Source: Datisca glomerata (Eukaryota; Streptophyta; Magnoliopsida; Cucurbitales; Datiscaceae). From it: a stretch of 64,000 nt of DNA. Where the stretch lies: NCBI GenBank assembly GCA_003255025.1, contig QANY01004052.1, forward strand, positions 1,612,001 through 1,676,000, read 5' to 3'. A model generated the notes under the pieces. It did no database searches and was not told where the DNA came from. It saw only the letters and a list, made by a program, of their open reading frames with translations. Positions 12,121-22,910 of the stretch are shown here, piece by piece (position 1 is the first letter of the stretch; the number at the start of each line of letters is the position of its first letter). The position numbers and the translations under genes were made by a program.

Positions 12121-14511
12121 ATTTGCGTAGCCCAAGAATACACACTTATTGGTTTTACGACAGAATTTATTTGTCATATAGGGTCTCAAGCATGGATAAA
12201 AAGTACACCCTATAACTCTAAGATGTGAATAGTCAGGCAATTTTTCAAATAATTTTTCATAAGGGGAAGCATGTTGTAAAATAGGAGTGGGCATACGATT
12301 TATTAAATAAACAGAGGCAGCAAAAACATAATTTCAGAAGGATAAGGGAAGAGAAGCATGATGCATCATGGTGAGATCAGTCTCAACCAGGTGATGATGT
12401 TTCCTCTCAGCAACTCCATTTTGCTAAGGAGTATTAGGGTATGTTATTTGATGCACAATGCCATGTTCATGTAAATAAGACTAAAATTGTAAACTATTGA
12501 ACTCACCACCCCATCAGTTCTAATTTTTTTAATTTTTATGGAGAACATGTTCTCAACAAAGAATTTTAAACAGCTTAAAGACAGTAAACACATCAGATTT
12601 GTCGACTATGAGAAAAAATCAAGTATACCTAGACATGTCATCAATAAATATGACATAAAAATTATGTCCAAGAGAAGAAGCAATAGAGGAAGGCCTCCAT
12701 ACATCACTGTGAATTAGTTCTAAAGGAAATGAAGCCACAGAGTCAGAAAGAGTAAATGGAATACGAGTTATTTTATTTTGAACATAATTAATGCAAATAC
12801 ACTTGTAAGAAGAGGAAGAAGTACAAGGTAAACTAGCTTTGTTTAATATATGTCTAACAACAGTAGGTGTAGGATGTCATAATCTATTATGCCAAAGAAA
12901 ATCAGAATGCTTATTACAAAAAAAAAAAAGCAACGTGGGACTTAGGTAAATAAGAAGGGATAGGGTGAAGTCCATTTTTGCTAGGCCTTTTATGCAGAAT
13001 TAAGCCTGTAGCTTTATCGTGAATCCAAAAGAAAGAAGCATCAAATACAAAAAAACAGTTATTATCAAGACCGAATCTGTAAACAGACAATAAATTCGAA
13101 GATAAAGAAGGAACACAAAAGACTTATTTTAAGGGAAAATAAGAATTTTGGGTTAGAAGATTAGCAATACCGGAATGAGTGATGGGTAAAAACTGTCCAT
13201 TTTCCAATGGATATGCTTTCATCTCCAGTTTATTCAGTAGAAGAGAAGATGTTGATGAAATCTGGTATAAGGTGAGAATTGCACCCCGTGTCTGTCAACC
13301 ATACCTGAGAATCTGTTGGTTGAGAGTGTTGTGACATTGCGGTTATAACAGTCAACTTGGATGCTGAGTGTCTTCCTTGGTAAGAGAAATTTAACCTATG
13401 ATAGCAATCAATGGCGATGTGCCCCATCTTATGGCAAATTTGACATTATGAGGGGTTCCTTGACTGTCTTGAGTGTTGTTGATAGAGTTCTTGAATGGTT
13501 GATGGACATTAACAGGTGGAGCTCCAAGAACAGAGGGTAATGTTGAGGAGTTCTAATTTGGATTTCTTCCTCATCTATGATTATAGTTGAATCTGCCAGT
13601 ACCTCTATTGCCTCTATAATTGCGTGAGCCTCGACCCCTTGGAATACCTCTATTTGAATAAGATGAAAGGATAGCCGTATGCTAAAAAGTTGAGCCTTGA
13701 TTCTTCTGTTGTGACTCTAGATAATATTCTTTAAATTTGAGAAGAACATGTAATTCTTCCAAAGAGAGTGGTTCGGCTCGAGTGCGAATAGAAGTTCTAA
13801 TAACGTTGAATTCGGTGGGTAAACCATTAATTGTGAAAATGAGCAAATCTTCATCATCAACACTAACAGATATAACATCTAATCTGTCTTTTATCTCCTT
13901 GATCCTTTGAATGTAGGAGTTGTTGCATTCTGAGGCTTTCTTGGAGACAGACTGTAGATCGGACTTGAGCTAAAGAATATTTGTTCTGGACATAGAGGAG
14001 TGCTTGCGTGTAATAGAGTCACATACTTCCTTTGATGATGTGCACCTAACAACATAGCACAAGGTAGTAGGAGAGAGAGAGAGTCGCATTGATCAAGGTC
14101 ATGAGAGCTTGATCTTGATAAATCCACTAATCAAATTTGAGGTTTCTTGAGTCAATACTGTCATTGTTCTTGATGAAAGGGGGTAAGGGCTCGATTGGTT
14201 CTATCCACGTAACTGAACAACATGTGGGCCTTTAGGATAGAGAAAATTTGGTATTTTCATAACACGAAGTTAGTGGAATCCTATCTGATTGAGATCAGAT
14301 TGCAAATGTTGGAAAGGAGAAATATAGGAGAAGAATAGGGAGAGGAAGAAGTAGGAGGTGAGTTTAGAGTAGAGGGAAAATTTTCAGACGAAGGGTTAGT
14401 CTGAGAACTCGTCTGAGAATTTGTTTGGAAACCATCTGTGAGAATGGTTTCTTGATTTTTAGAGGTGAGATTTCTGATTTCAGCTATGGATCGCTTGACA
14501 TGATTCAGTGA

Positions 14512-14524
14512 AGCTGTGATACCT
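14512..14524 (-). other. Copia-1 primer binding site
   Basis: On the minus strand the sequence right after the 5' LTR reads AGGTATCACAGC. This matches the initiator-Met tRNA-type PBS TGGTATCAGAGC at 10 of 12 positions. It supports both the orientation and the inner LTR border. Confidence 0.75.
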
Positions 14525-14751
14525 TAAAGAATTTCCTGTTGAGATAGAAATCAAGAAGGAAGTATAGAGATAAGAAAGAGAGATCAAGAAGAAGAAGGAT
14601 AACACTGTATTGCATTCGTTGATCAACTGAGAGAGAGAAGAAACAATATAAAACCTCTCCAATAATCATAAGAAAAGAAAAGACCAAAACAGCCCCTAGA
14701 ATACTAGCAACAGACTCAAAAGAAAATTACACTTAACCCTTTATCTTATCT
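14525..14751 (-). repeat. Copia-1 5' LTR
   Basis: Partner of 8477-8700, about 91% identical by eye. Its terminal dinucleotides have mutated (TG to TA at the inner end, CA to CT at the outer end). The outer end abuts the TSD TAAAT. Confidence 0.85.
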
Positions 14752-15512
14752 TAAATGACACACGAACCTATGAATCTTTCACATATTGTCTTTTAAAACT
14801 TATTTTACAAATTTTAGTCGGTGTAGAATTGTTAATTTGTAATTGATCCATGTTATACTTTCACTTCCTTCCTTCTTAATTAAATCACCGTTGAATGTGA
14901 CAAAGTTAGGCAGAAAAAAGAAAGATAAGATAAAATTTTATTTTTCATATTAAATTAAGATTAATTCTCCATCGACTAAGTTTTAATTTTCTAATAAAAA
15001 ATTCACACTCACTTGATCGAATAAAAATTAGTTTACGATTTAGTCAATAAAATATTACTTTTAAAATAAACAATATTACGAACAAAGTACTCAAAAGAAC
15101 AGAACAATGAATGTTTAAATATAATTTTCATTCTAAAAAAATCACTAAGTTAATAATATTTTAAAACCCAAACTTTAAAAATTGCAACTTGCTCCTACTA
15201 TTTTAAAGTTTTATTTTTAACATTTCATTTATTTATTTATTTATTTTGCTTGTTTCATCTTTCAGAGTTGTCCAAAAATTTATCGTGTATCCACTTCACG
15301 CGTGTTCTAACTGTTTAATTATAGTTGAAAAAAGATGGTGATGCATTTTGGGCTTAAATGAATAGTAAGCAAGGGGAGACAAAAGTAATAGCATGTGAAT
15401 TGAGCTACACAATAACGTTTTGAGCAGTTCTAAAAGTTGAAACGATAAAAAAATAATTGATTTTAAGCAAAACATTTTAAAACAAATTATTTTTATATAA
15501 TTTAGGAAGCAG

Positions 15513-16870
15513 ATTAAAGATTTAAAAGTTCAAAATTTAAAGTATAACAGTGATCATTTATGATTACATAAAGAAATGTATTTCGCAATAATGGATTCCC
15601 AAAAGTGAAAGTGAGAGATCTTCATTTATAAGGATTGTAAGTCTATATTTTTTAAAATAATTTGAGAAATTTAATTATTTTTATGTAACATGATGGGGGC
15701 AAAAACCCCTATAAAAGGCTTTTTATAGCATTCCGGAAAATCTTGTTTCTTCGGGCGCTATAATAGATCCGAGATTTTTTGCAGTGTTCCAAAACCTAAA
15801 AGATCGAACTTTTTACAGGGGTATTTGCCCCTATAAATAGTCACGACGTCTTTTATAGGGGTCTTTGCCCCTATAATAAATAAAATCTTTTATATGGGCC
15901 TTTGCCCCTGTAAAAATCTTAGTACTATGAAAAATCTAGTATTTTATAGGGTTTTCTGCCCTTTATAGGGTTAATGCCAGGTCTTTTACAAGGTTTTTTT
16001 CCTATAAAAGATTTTTTTTATAGTACTGGTAGACATCTATTAAATTCTACTCCTGTCGATTTTAATACTACCTGTAAGAAATGACATTTTCATTCTAAAA
16101 TTAAAATGTACTCATAAATAAAAAGAGAACTCTAAATAATAAATATAGAATATAACGGATTCTTACAATTGTTTCATAAAAACCACAAATATCAACAAGT
16201 CTTTTACAAATTTCACTTAAAGTCATCTAAAATCCTCCAACTTGTTCCAACCAAAAGAAGTTTTGTCTCACAAAACGAACTTTCCTTCCATCCTTTTATG
16301 GTGTGGGCCTACAAAAGATATTGAAATGAGTGAAGCATGGAGAGGGGGTTCATAAAAACTACTCCAATATATCTTGCCTAGAAAAACTTGAATACACTAA
16401 TCCAACAAGAAAATTATTTAGTTCAACAACAGATAAAAAATAAGATAAAACAGCTAAAACGAACCATCAATTTTAAACAATTAAAATTTACCTCAACCAT
16501 GAGATATTACCATATGTGCCAAAGGTGCTTAGTTATCACAACATATATTTCAATATTAGTTCACAAAATTTAATCTCCCAAATTCGTGCATCACATAACA
16601 CATTGGCAATTTTTCTCCTAAACATTGCGAAAGATTATCAATTTTTTTGGGAATTTGTCTTTCCAGTACCAAGACGGTCTTTCAGAAGACAAGGAACAAA
16701 ACAATTCAAAACCTCGAATTTAAGACATTTAACAATTGAATCCACAACAATTAAAACCAAGTAAGTTGGGTCAAAGAGGAGCGATCAGAACAACTAACGA
16801 ACGAAAATCAAAAGGTTAGAGAAAGGTAGAATACGAGAGGAAGTATGACCACTTATAGTAAAAGAATAGA
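15513..16870. other. intergenic DNA with CACTA-like repeats
   Basis: No gene recognised. The first half holds the CACTA-like block described separately. Plus-strand open frames at 16388-16764 are AT-rich, show no family signature and are probably chance. Confidence 0.5.
15690..16031. mobile_element. CACTA-like subterminal repeat block
   Basis: Short inverted units recur: TATAGGGG or ACAGGGG, a 6-8 base loop, then GCCCCTATA, at about 15815-15835, 15855-15877 and 15890-15915, with looser copies on both sides. The block ends in a minus-strand CCAGTACTATAAAAAA-like terminus near 16031. Dense short direct and inverted subterminal repeats next to a CACTAC-like end are a hallmark of CACTA (En/Spm) elements. 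The other end and any transposase are not seen, so this is a fragment or one terminus. Confidence 0.45.
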
Positions 16871-17488
16871 AGAGACAATTTTAGGGGTGGTGTTCTAAGA
16901 ATCATCATTTTTAAAAAAAATTAAGTAAATAATAGATTTCTAACTGTCAATAATTGTAGAGTAAATTGACCATAATCTAATTATGATGTGTTTGACAGAT
17001 TTCAGGTAAATCAGTGGTATATAGTTGATATATCAATATGGAAATGACTTAATTTAAGGAAGTAATTAAAACTTAGAATAATATTTAAATTTTGATTAAT
17101 TATAGGAAGTCAATTAATGCTAGACATAAAAATTTTGAATTTTAAAAATCATTAGAAACCGCTAAAAATCTCAAAAATTTTGGGTCAATCAATTATATAT
17201 GTATCATTGATTGACTGATTAATCCGTTCGTCTCAATATATTATAGGAGTGTTTGAAACATTTTCAGGTCAAGCAATGAAATAAGTCTAAGATGTTTCAA
17301 ATGTCTTTATAATAGACTGGGAGAATGGTTTGATCATCTTATTGATTGACCTGAGAATCTGTTGAACACACTATAATTATATTATGGTCATTTTAAGCTT
17401 CAATTATTGACAGTTATGGAAATCGGCTATTTACTTAAAACTTTTAAAAAATGACATTTCTTAAAACACTACACCTGAAGTTGTCTAT
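16871..17488. mobile_element. MITE with ~125-bp terminal inverted repeats
   Basis: The left arm (16871 to about 17000) and the right arm (about 17360 to 17488) are inverted copies. Both carry a GTGTTYTAAGAA block, AAGTAAATA, AACTGTCAATAATTG, TGACCATAAT and ACAGATT..CAGGT in mirrored order. The ~360-bp centre is AT-rich without coding capacity. Long TIRs suggest a Mutator-like or foldback MITE. No clear target duplication was found, so the class is open. The right end touches the start of duplication copy 2. Confidence 0.75.
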
Positions 17489-17489
17489 T

Positions 17490-18507
17490 TCATAAAATTT
17501 TTATTTTGAAGGCAGATCTTAGACTCTTTAGGTTATTTATTGAGACTAATTTTAGACGATTAAATTACAGATAAGATTTAATAGATTAAATGATATGCTA
17601 TTTATTTGTTAATAAATTTTAAATAATTTACTTAAATGATAATAACACATCAATTTATGAATTATTAAAGTATTATTTAGTTTGTTAAATTTTATTTTAT
17701 AAGTTAGTCGGTCTAAAACTATTCATTTATTACATGTCCATGCCACATTTTCACATTCTTCCTTCTTAATTAAATCACCATCGAATGTGACAAAGTTATG
17801 GAGGAAATAATTTAAGTAAATACTCAATTCTTTTTAAAATAAAATTAATTTTATACTGATTAAGTTATAAATTACGTTTAACTTATTAAGTGGCATGTCA
17901 ATTATTCGTAGATTAATTTGATGAATAATTCTAATGCGGATAAAATACCAACCTATAAATGATTCATATATTATTTGAATAAATAAAATTTAGTTTATAA
18001 CTTAATACATCTAAAATTACTCTCAAAATAAGTAAGTTTATGAACAAACTCAAATGGTCATGCATTTTTAAATATAGTTTTGATTCTCAAGCTATCAATA
18101 AATTATATTTTAAGACTCAAACCTATCAGAGTCGCAATTCGCCACTTAAACTATTCTAAAGCTTCATTTTCAACCTTCTGTTTATTTTTTGTCATGCTTC
18201 AACTTTTATAGCTGCCATAAACTTTGCCATATATCCATTTCACGTGTTCAAACTTGTGTGTCTCATTCCATGTCATTTCACTTGTCTTATATCTCAATCG
18301 TTCTTCAATTATAGTTGCAGTGAAAAAAAAATGATAATGCATTTTGGAAATGAATGATAGATAAGGGGAGACAAAAGTAATGCCACTTGAATTGAGCTAT
18401 ACAACAACGTTTTTCATAACGCTGAAAGTCGAAACGATATAAAAAATTATTCAGAGTTTTAAGCAAAAGGTTTAAAATGAAATCACTTTAATATAGTTTA
18501 GGAAGCG
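17490..18507. repeat. local duplication copy 2 (empty site for Copia-1)
   Basis: This is the counterpart of 8320-8476 plus 14757-15512. At the position matching the Copia-1 insertion (about 17632-17637) it reads through TTAAATGATA with a single TAAAT and no transposon. It therefore preserves the pre-insertion state. No gene recognised. Confidence 0.75.
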
Positions 18508-19259
18508 ACGCAACTCTGGCAATTGTTTTGACTAGTAAAATATGTTTAAGATTTTTCATTATAGTTTTATCCAGGAGTTGGGTTCAGTATTTTCTTCCTC
18601 AATGCTTTCTTCTTCACAACATCAACTTCTTTAGATCTGCAATATTAATTTAGACTATATTAATATATAAGTATTTTTTGTATTACTTTTATCAATAACA
18701 ATTATATCATTAAGAAAATACGATTTAGTCTTTTACATAATTAAATCAAAACATATTTTTCTTTAATAACTATTGTATTGTTATTATTTTATTGATTAGT
18801 TTGTTGACCAACTCGCATCCTCATACCCTGCCTATATAAGAATGACGCATCGTTTATTTATTTATTTTTATTCTTTTTAAGTTTGAATTTCCTAATCACA
18901 CACAAAAATATAATCAATACATTACTATAATCATGGAAATATTGATAATCGACCACATATCGACCTTTTTGCACATTTGACTATAGCTTGCCTTAATTAA
19001 TTAATCTTTTACTTTCTACATTCTTCTTTATTGTCAATGACATTGACTATCTCCGGTTGAAATCATCTACCTTCTTGCACGGGTTTGATACAATTTTTTA
19101 AATTTATTACTCATCTCTATATATTTAATTGACATGTAAGGATCATTTTATTACTTAAAATAAAGTAAATTTTCTCATAAAAGAGGACCTTACTAAGTAA
19201 GTTGATTAGTTCTCTGATATTGCTAAATGAATTAGAGTTGTTCATGCTAAAATTCATGC
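18508..19259. other. AT-rich intergenic DNA
   Basis: I see no gene, RNA or clear repeat in this stretch. Confidence 0.5.
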
Positions 19260-19850
19260 AGTAGACGTGTTCTCTCGTGGTAAGTTGATATCATCCACTC
19301 ACGAGAGCAAAGAATTTTAAGAAGAGAAGACATTGATTGATAAATTACTTCACCGAAGTGTCTCTGGTGCGATGCGTAAGTTAATAGTGCAAAGAGAATT
19401 TAACAAAATTTTGGTATAGTTGAAGTGAACTCACGCCTTCCTAAAGTTGACTCAAGGTAGTTGGAGAGTGGTTGAGTAGAATGATAATGCATTGGATGCG
19501 AATGCATTTAATGTACAATTTCCTGATGTCACCATAATAAATAGGGGTATTTAATGCCGAATGGCTATTCGTGACCGTACACCTACCCTTACAGGTCCGC
19601 ACGTTCCCTTTCTGAGACCTCTACACTGTTCTGGATTATTGAGTCTTGATTCAACGAGGGTTCTTAAATATCTCCAACTTTGTACATGTCCTAGTTCCAA
19701 CTTTATTTTCTTCGAGTTGTCGCTCCTGTGATCCTGACTTTGCGGATGCTTTCCCTACCTGAGGAGGCATGGAGTGAAACATGTCGTCTTCTTGAAGGGA
19801 GGCTAAGGAAATACCTATAATAGAAGATTTTGGTGTTCATGGCTTCTCTG
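19260..19850. repeat. dispersed repeat, copy B
   Basis: Diverged counterpart of 1950-2540, with the shared words GAGTGGTTGA, TAATGCAT, ATGCATTTAATGTAC, GGTATTTAATGCC and GTACACCTACCC in the same order and strand. A short inverted repeat, TCTCTCGTG / CACGAGAG, lies at 19270-19306. Non-coding; origin unknown. Confidence 0.5.
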
Positions 19851-21962
19851 CTTTTTATAGCAAGCAAGTGGATGAAATGATCAGTTCCTAGCCAATATAA
19901 TGCAAAAGGGGCACACCCTTTACCCGAGACTAAATGTTACGAATTATTTGTGTATTTTTAGTACAAACTATTTGTGTATTTAGTGATACATGAGATATGC
20001 AACTCTTGATATCAATGTGACTCCATCTGCGTTCGATTCTTTGTTCAAGAAAAATAATATAGATATGTCATTTTCATAGTAATAAGTTATTAATTGGCTT
20101 AAATAAATTGAAGTAGATAAATGATCATTTCTATTTAATTTAATTTTAATTTTTTATTATTTGTTTTAATACCCTTATCTCATATTTCTACTCAGATTTT
20201 TTAGTTAGTTTTTCAAATGTAAATATGGTAACTTTTTAAAACCTGAGTGGTTATGATAATACTTAATTAATTAAATATGAAGTGAACATTTTGTTATTAT
20301 AAATTTATAAATAATATTTATATTATGATGAAATGTAAGCAATACATTAAGAATTAGATAATATGTATTAACATTTATTTAAGATAATGCATAATATTAT
20401 ATTAATGTTTATTAAAGAGGACATTAACATTTATTTTGTATATTATTTAATATTTAGTAACAATCAAATAATATGATATTAATGTTTATTCAATATATGA
20501 TATAAACATTAGCAAACACAGTAACAATTAAATAATATGATATTAACAACTTTTTAGAATGATTTAATATTAAATAAATATAGTATTAATATCAGATAAC
20601 ATTGTATTAACGTTTATTTAATATCATAACTATTTCTAATATTGTATTAATATTTATTTAATACAATTATGAACGGTAGAATTTACAATTAAATTAAAAA
20701 AATTTATCCGTAATCTCTATGATTACTCTTACGCATATGAGATAATTAATGTCATTATTTTTTAATTTATTAATTAAATAATGTAAAATCTAAAAATATA
20801 TTGCAAATAAGAGTATTTTAGACAGCCCAAAAACTATTTAAATTACACTAACTAAAAAGGATTATTTATCTACTATATATTTTGTAGACTAATTAATAAC
20901 TTACCTCTTAAGAAGTGGTCTATCTACTATGATTTTTGAAACTATTTCTAATAAAAAAAATACGCCTAAAATGGTCCAAACATTAATGGATACATTTTTT
21001 CCGTGGTAAAGAAAATGTTTACCATGTGTTCAAGTCACTAAAACAGAGGAAAAATGGGCCTTGAGCATGTGGCCACTTAAGAGACGAGGTTCAATTTATC
21101 ATTTTTCACTCCTGCGCCTAAAGAAGAAGATATATGACCTATTGGCCAGTTTAAGTAGACTTAATTTGCCTTCTAAACAGTTCTATTCAATTTGATGCTT
21201 ATATCGCTTAAGTACAATAACAACACTCAGAAAGTGGAAGATATGTATGGATATATTTTTTTCGGTAGAGAATGAAATTGGGTAAGATTTGAACCATGTA
21301 TAAACTACATAGTGAAGGAATTTTCTCCTTAAACCACGCGGACAAGTGACCTTAATCGTATATATGTATAAACCTTATCACTTCTCAGTACTATTCATAC
21401 AAATAGGTAACATTGTAGCATCAAAACAATGCAGTGCTATATCTATTTAATTACTAGGTGCAGTTCACCGCTTGGCAACCAAATCAATGACAAAGAGTGG
21501 CACTACAACAAAACATGCTCAAAAAGACCTATCAACAGCAACAAATACAACCAAATATTATTTTGAAGAACTAAGATAGCTTGCCAAGCTGACAGGTTTA
21601 TTACTATAACTTGGTCTATCTATAGTGTGCAAATGCTAAAGAGAAAGGGCATTTAAATTGGTCAATTATTGGTGAGAAATTTCCATCCTACAGACACTAA
21701 AATACCCCAATTCCTGTGGTCTACTCCCATAGTTGAAGCTATCTATTGCTCTGTATGACTTTATCCCACTATTGGGTATTAGATATTTATCACTTAGCTT
21801 AGCCATAGAGTCATCCATATTGCAAGAACGTTCACCTGTCTTGGTCACTCTTTTAAGTTTCCGTTGAAGGACTTTTCTAGGCATGTGCTCTCAAAAGTCT
21901 TCCTCCCTTGCACATCTTTAGGTCAAGTTCTTATTTTAGAAGAAAAACTCAAATTTAGATTT
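19851..21962. other. AT-rich intergenic DNA
   Basis: No supportable gene. A block at about 20270-20660 repeats words such as ATTAATGTTTATT, ATTTAATAT and AATAATATGATATTAA in irregular order, like a decayed AT-rich satellite. A minus-strand 72-codon frame (21666-21884) has fairly coding-like composition, but I recognise no family and no neighbouring exon. Confidence 0.5.
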
Positions 21963-22217
21963 CTCCTGTTGGGATCCCAACAGGAGCAGTTATGTCCATG
22001 AAAACTTAGCCGTCCGTTTAATAACAGATCATTCTCCTATTATTAGAACAAGAGAGGATCCAAATCTGAAAAACTCTCTTCCCGAGCCCTCTTACTCCCA
22101 ACAGGAGGAGTTATGTCCATGAAATCTTAGTCGTCCGTTTAATGACAGATCATTCTCCTATTATTATAACAAGAGAGGATCCAAATCTGAAAAACTCTCT
22201 TCCCAAGCCTTCTTACT
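21963..22217. repeat. 121-bp tandem duplication with a 24-bp palindrome
   Basis: Two adjacent copies of a ~121-bp unit start at 21976 and 22097 (CCCAACAGGAG) and differ at only a few positions. Just before the first copy lies a perfect 24-bp palindrome at 21963-21986, half-site CTCCTGTTGGGA. It includes a BamHI-like GGATCC centre. No coding function is apparent. Confidence 0.85.
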
Positions 22218-22910
22218 CTGAACATCCGTGAAAATCTCCGATATAATTATGTTCTCATCACAAGGGAGATTATAGTAAAAAACCAATTAGATGAACCATT
22301 GTATATTGACATACAAATCTATATTGTGTAAACATTAGAAAACACACTGTGCCATTCCTTTCTAAAAAACTAGTACACATCAACAAAATAGTTTTTCTCA
22401 TGATTGAAATAATCTCTCAATAAATATTAATAGAGCTGAAAAACATTTATAAAAAATATATGAAGTTTTGTTTGTTATTCTATTTATAATCATTGAAACA
22501 ATGTTTCAATTACTGATTATTATTGTTCTCAAATATTGTAATTTAATATTTTTACTTCGTCTAGCATAATTTTGGGTGAAACCCTTTAATTTGAGTTTAG
22601 GTTGAAATATTAATTAAATGTAATTTACCGAACTAATGTTATTACATACTAAATATTTCGTAGTGATAAAACTAAAATTGAATTAAATTAATTAGACAAA
22701 TAAATCTAAAAATACCTTTTCTCCTTAAACTTATATAATATGGATTATTACACAGTTCCAATAGTACTGATTAATGTGGATATTTTAGATTTAATCTTGA
22801 CCGTTCATTTTATTGTCAGATCAACCCATCACATATTTCAATTAATTCATTATGAAAGATATTTAATTTTTCAAGAACTACAAATGTTAAAAATCTTCAT
22901 AACAAAAGGC
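22218..22910. other. intergenic DNA downstream of the TRM-like gene
   Basis: AT-rich, with no gene seen. A minus-strand AATAAA (plus 22808-22813), about 100 nt past the TRM-like stop, is a plausible poly(A) signal for that gene. Confidence 0.5.

Larger units (their letters stand above)
8720..14501 (-). pseudogene. Copia-1 gag-pol remnant
   Basis: The polyprotein frame is broken by many stops and frameshifts; the gag ATG at 14501 is followed by a TAG at codon 6. Surviving landmarks on the minus strand: an intact CCHC zinc knuckle, CQICHKMGHIAIDC (about 13446-13395); a protease-like WLTDTG (about 13310), where copia elements usually have W-x-x-D-S/T-G; integrase remnants at 12150-13100; a YVDDIII reverse transcriptase catalytic box (about 9620-9594); and an RT/RNase H connection segment at 9132-9434. 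The gag tail after the knuckle (CYHR...YQG) resembles Retrofit/Ale-type copia elements. No functional product is expected. Confidence 0.85.
8477..14751 (-). mobile_element. Copia-1, decayed Ty1/copia LTR retrotransposon
   Basis: This full-length but decayed element is read on the minus strand. Two ~225-bp LTRs (8477-8700 and 14525-14751) are flanked by the 5-bp target duplication TAAAT (8472-8476 and 14752-14756). Just inside the 5' LTR is a PBS like the usual TGGTATCAGAGC. A polypurine tract, seen as a C-run on the plus strand, abuts the 3' LTR. Traces of gag, protease, integrase, reverse transcriptase and RNase H occur in copia order. By eye the LTRs differ at about 20 positions (~9%), so it is much older than Copia-3. 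A 1140-bp hAT element is nested at 10981-12120; without it the element is about 5.1 kb. Confidence 0.9.
8320..15512. repeat. local duplication copy 1, split by Copia-1
   Basis: The sequence on both sides of Copia-1 (8320-8476 and 14757-15512) matches 17490-18507 in order and orientation. Shared words include CTTAGACTCTT, CTTCCTTCTTAATTAAATCACC, GAATGTGACAAAGTTA, AAGGGGAGACAAAAGTAAT and TTTAGGAAGC. Without the transposon this copy is about 0.9 kb. Copy 2 has an extra ~50 bp near 18255-18305. No gene is recognisable in either copy. Confidence 0.75.

Noticed and set aside
21666..21884. 72-codon minus-strand frame with coding-like composition
   Set aside because: No recognisable domain or adjoining exon; kept only as a remark in the intergenic entry.
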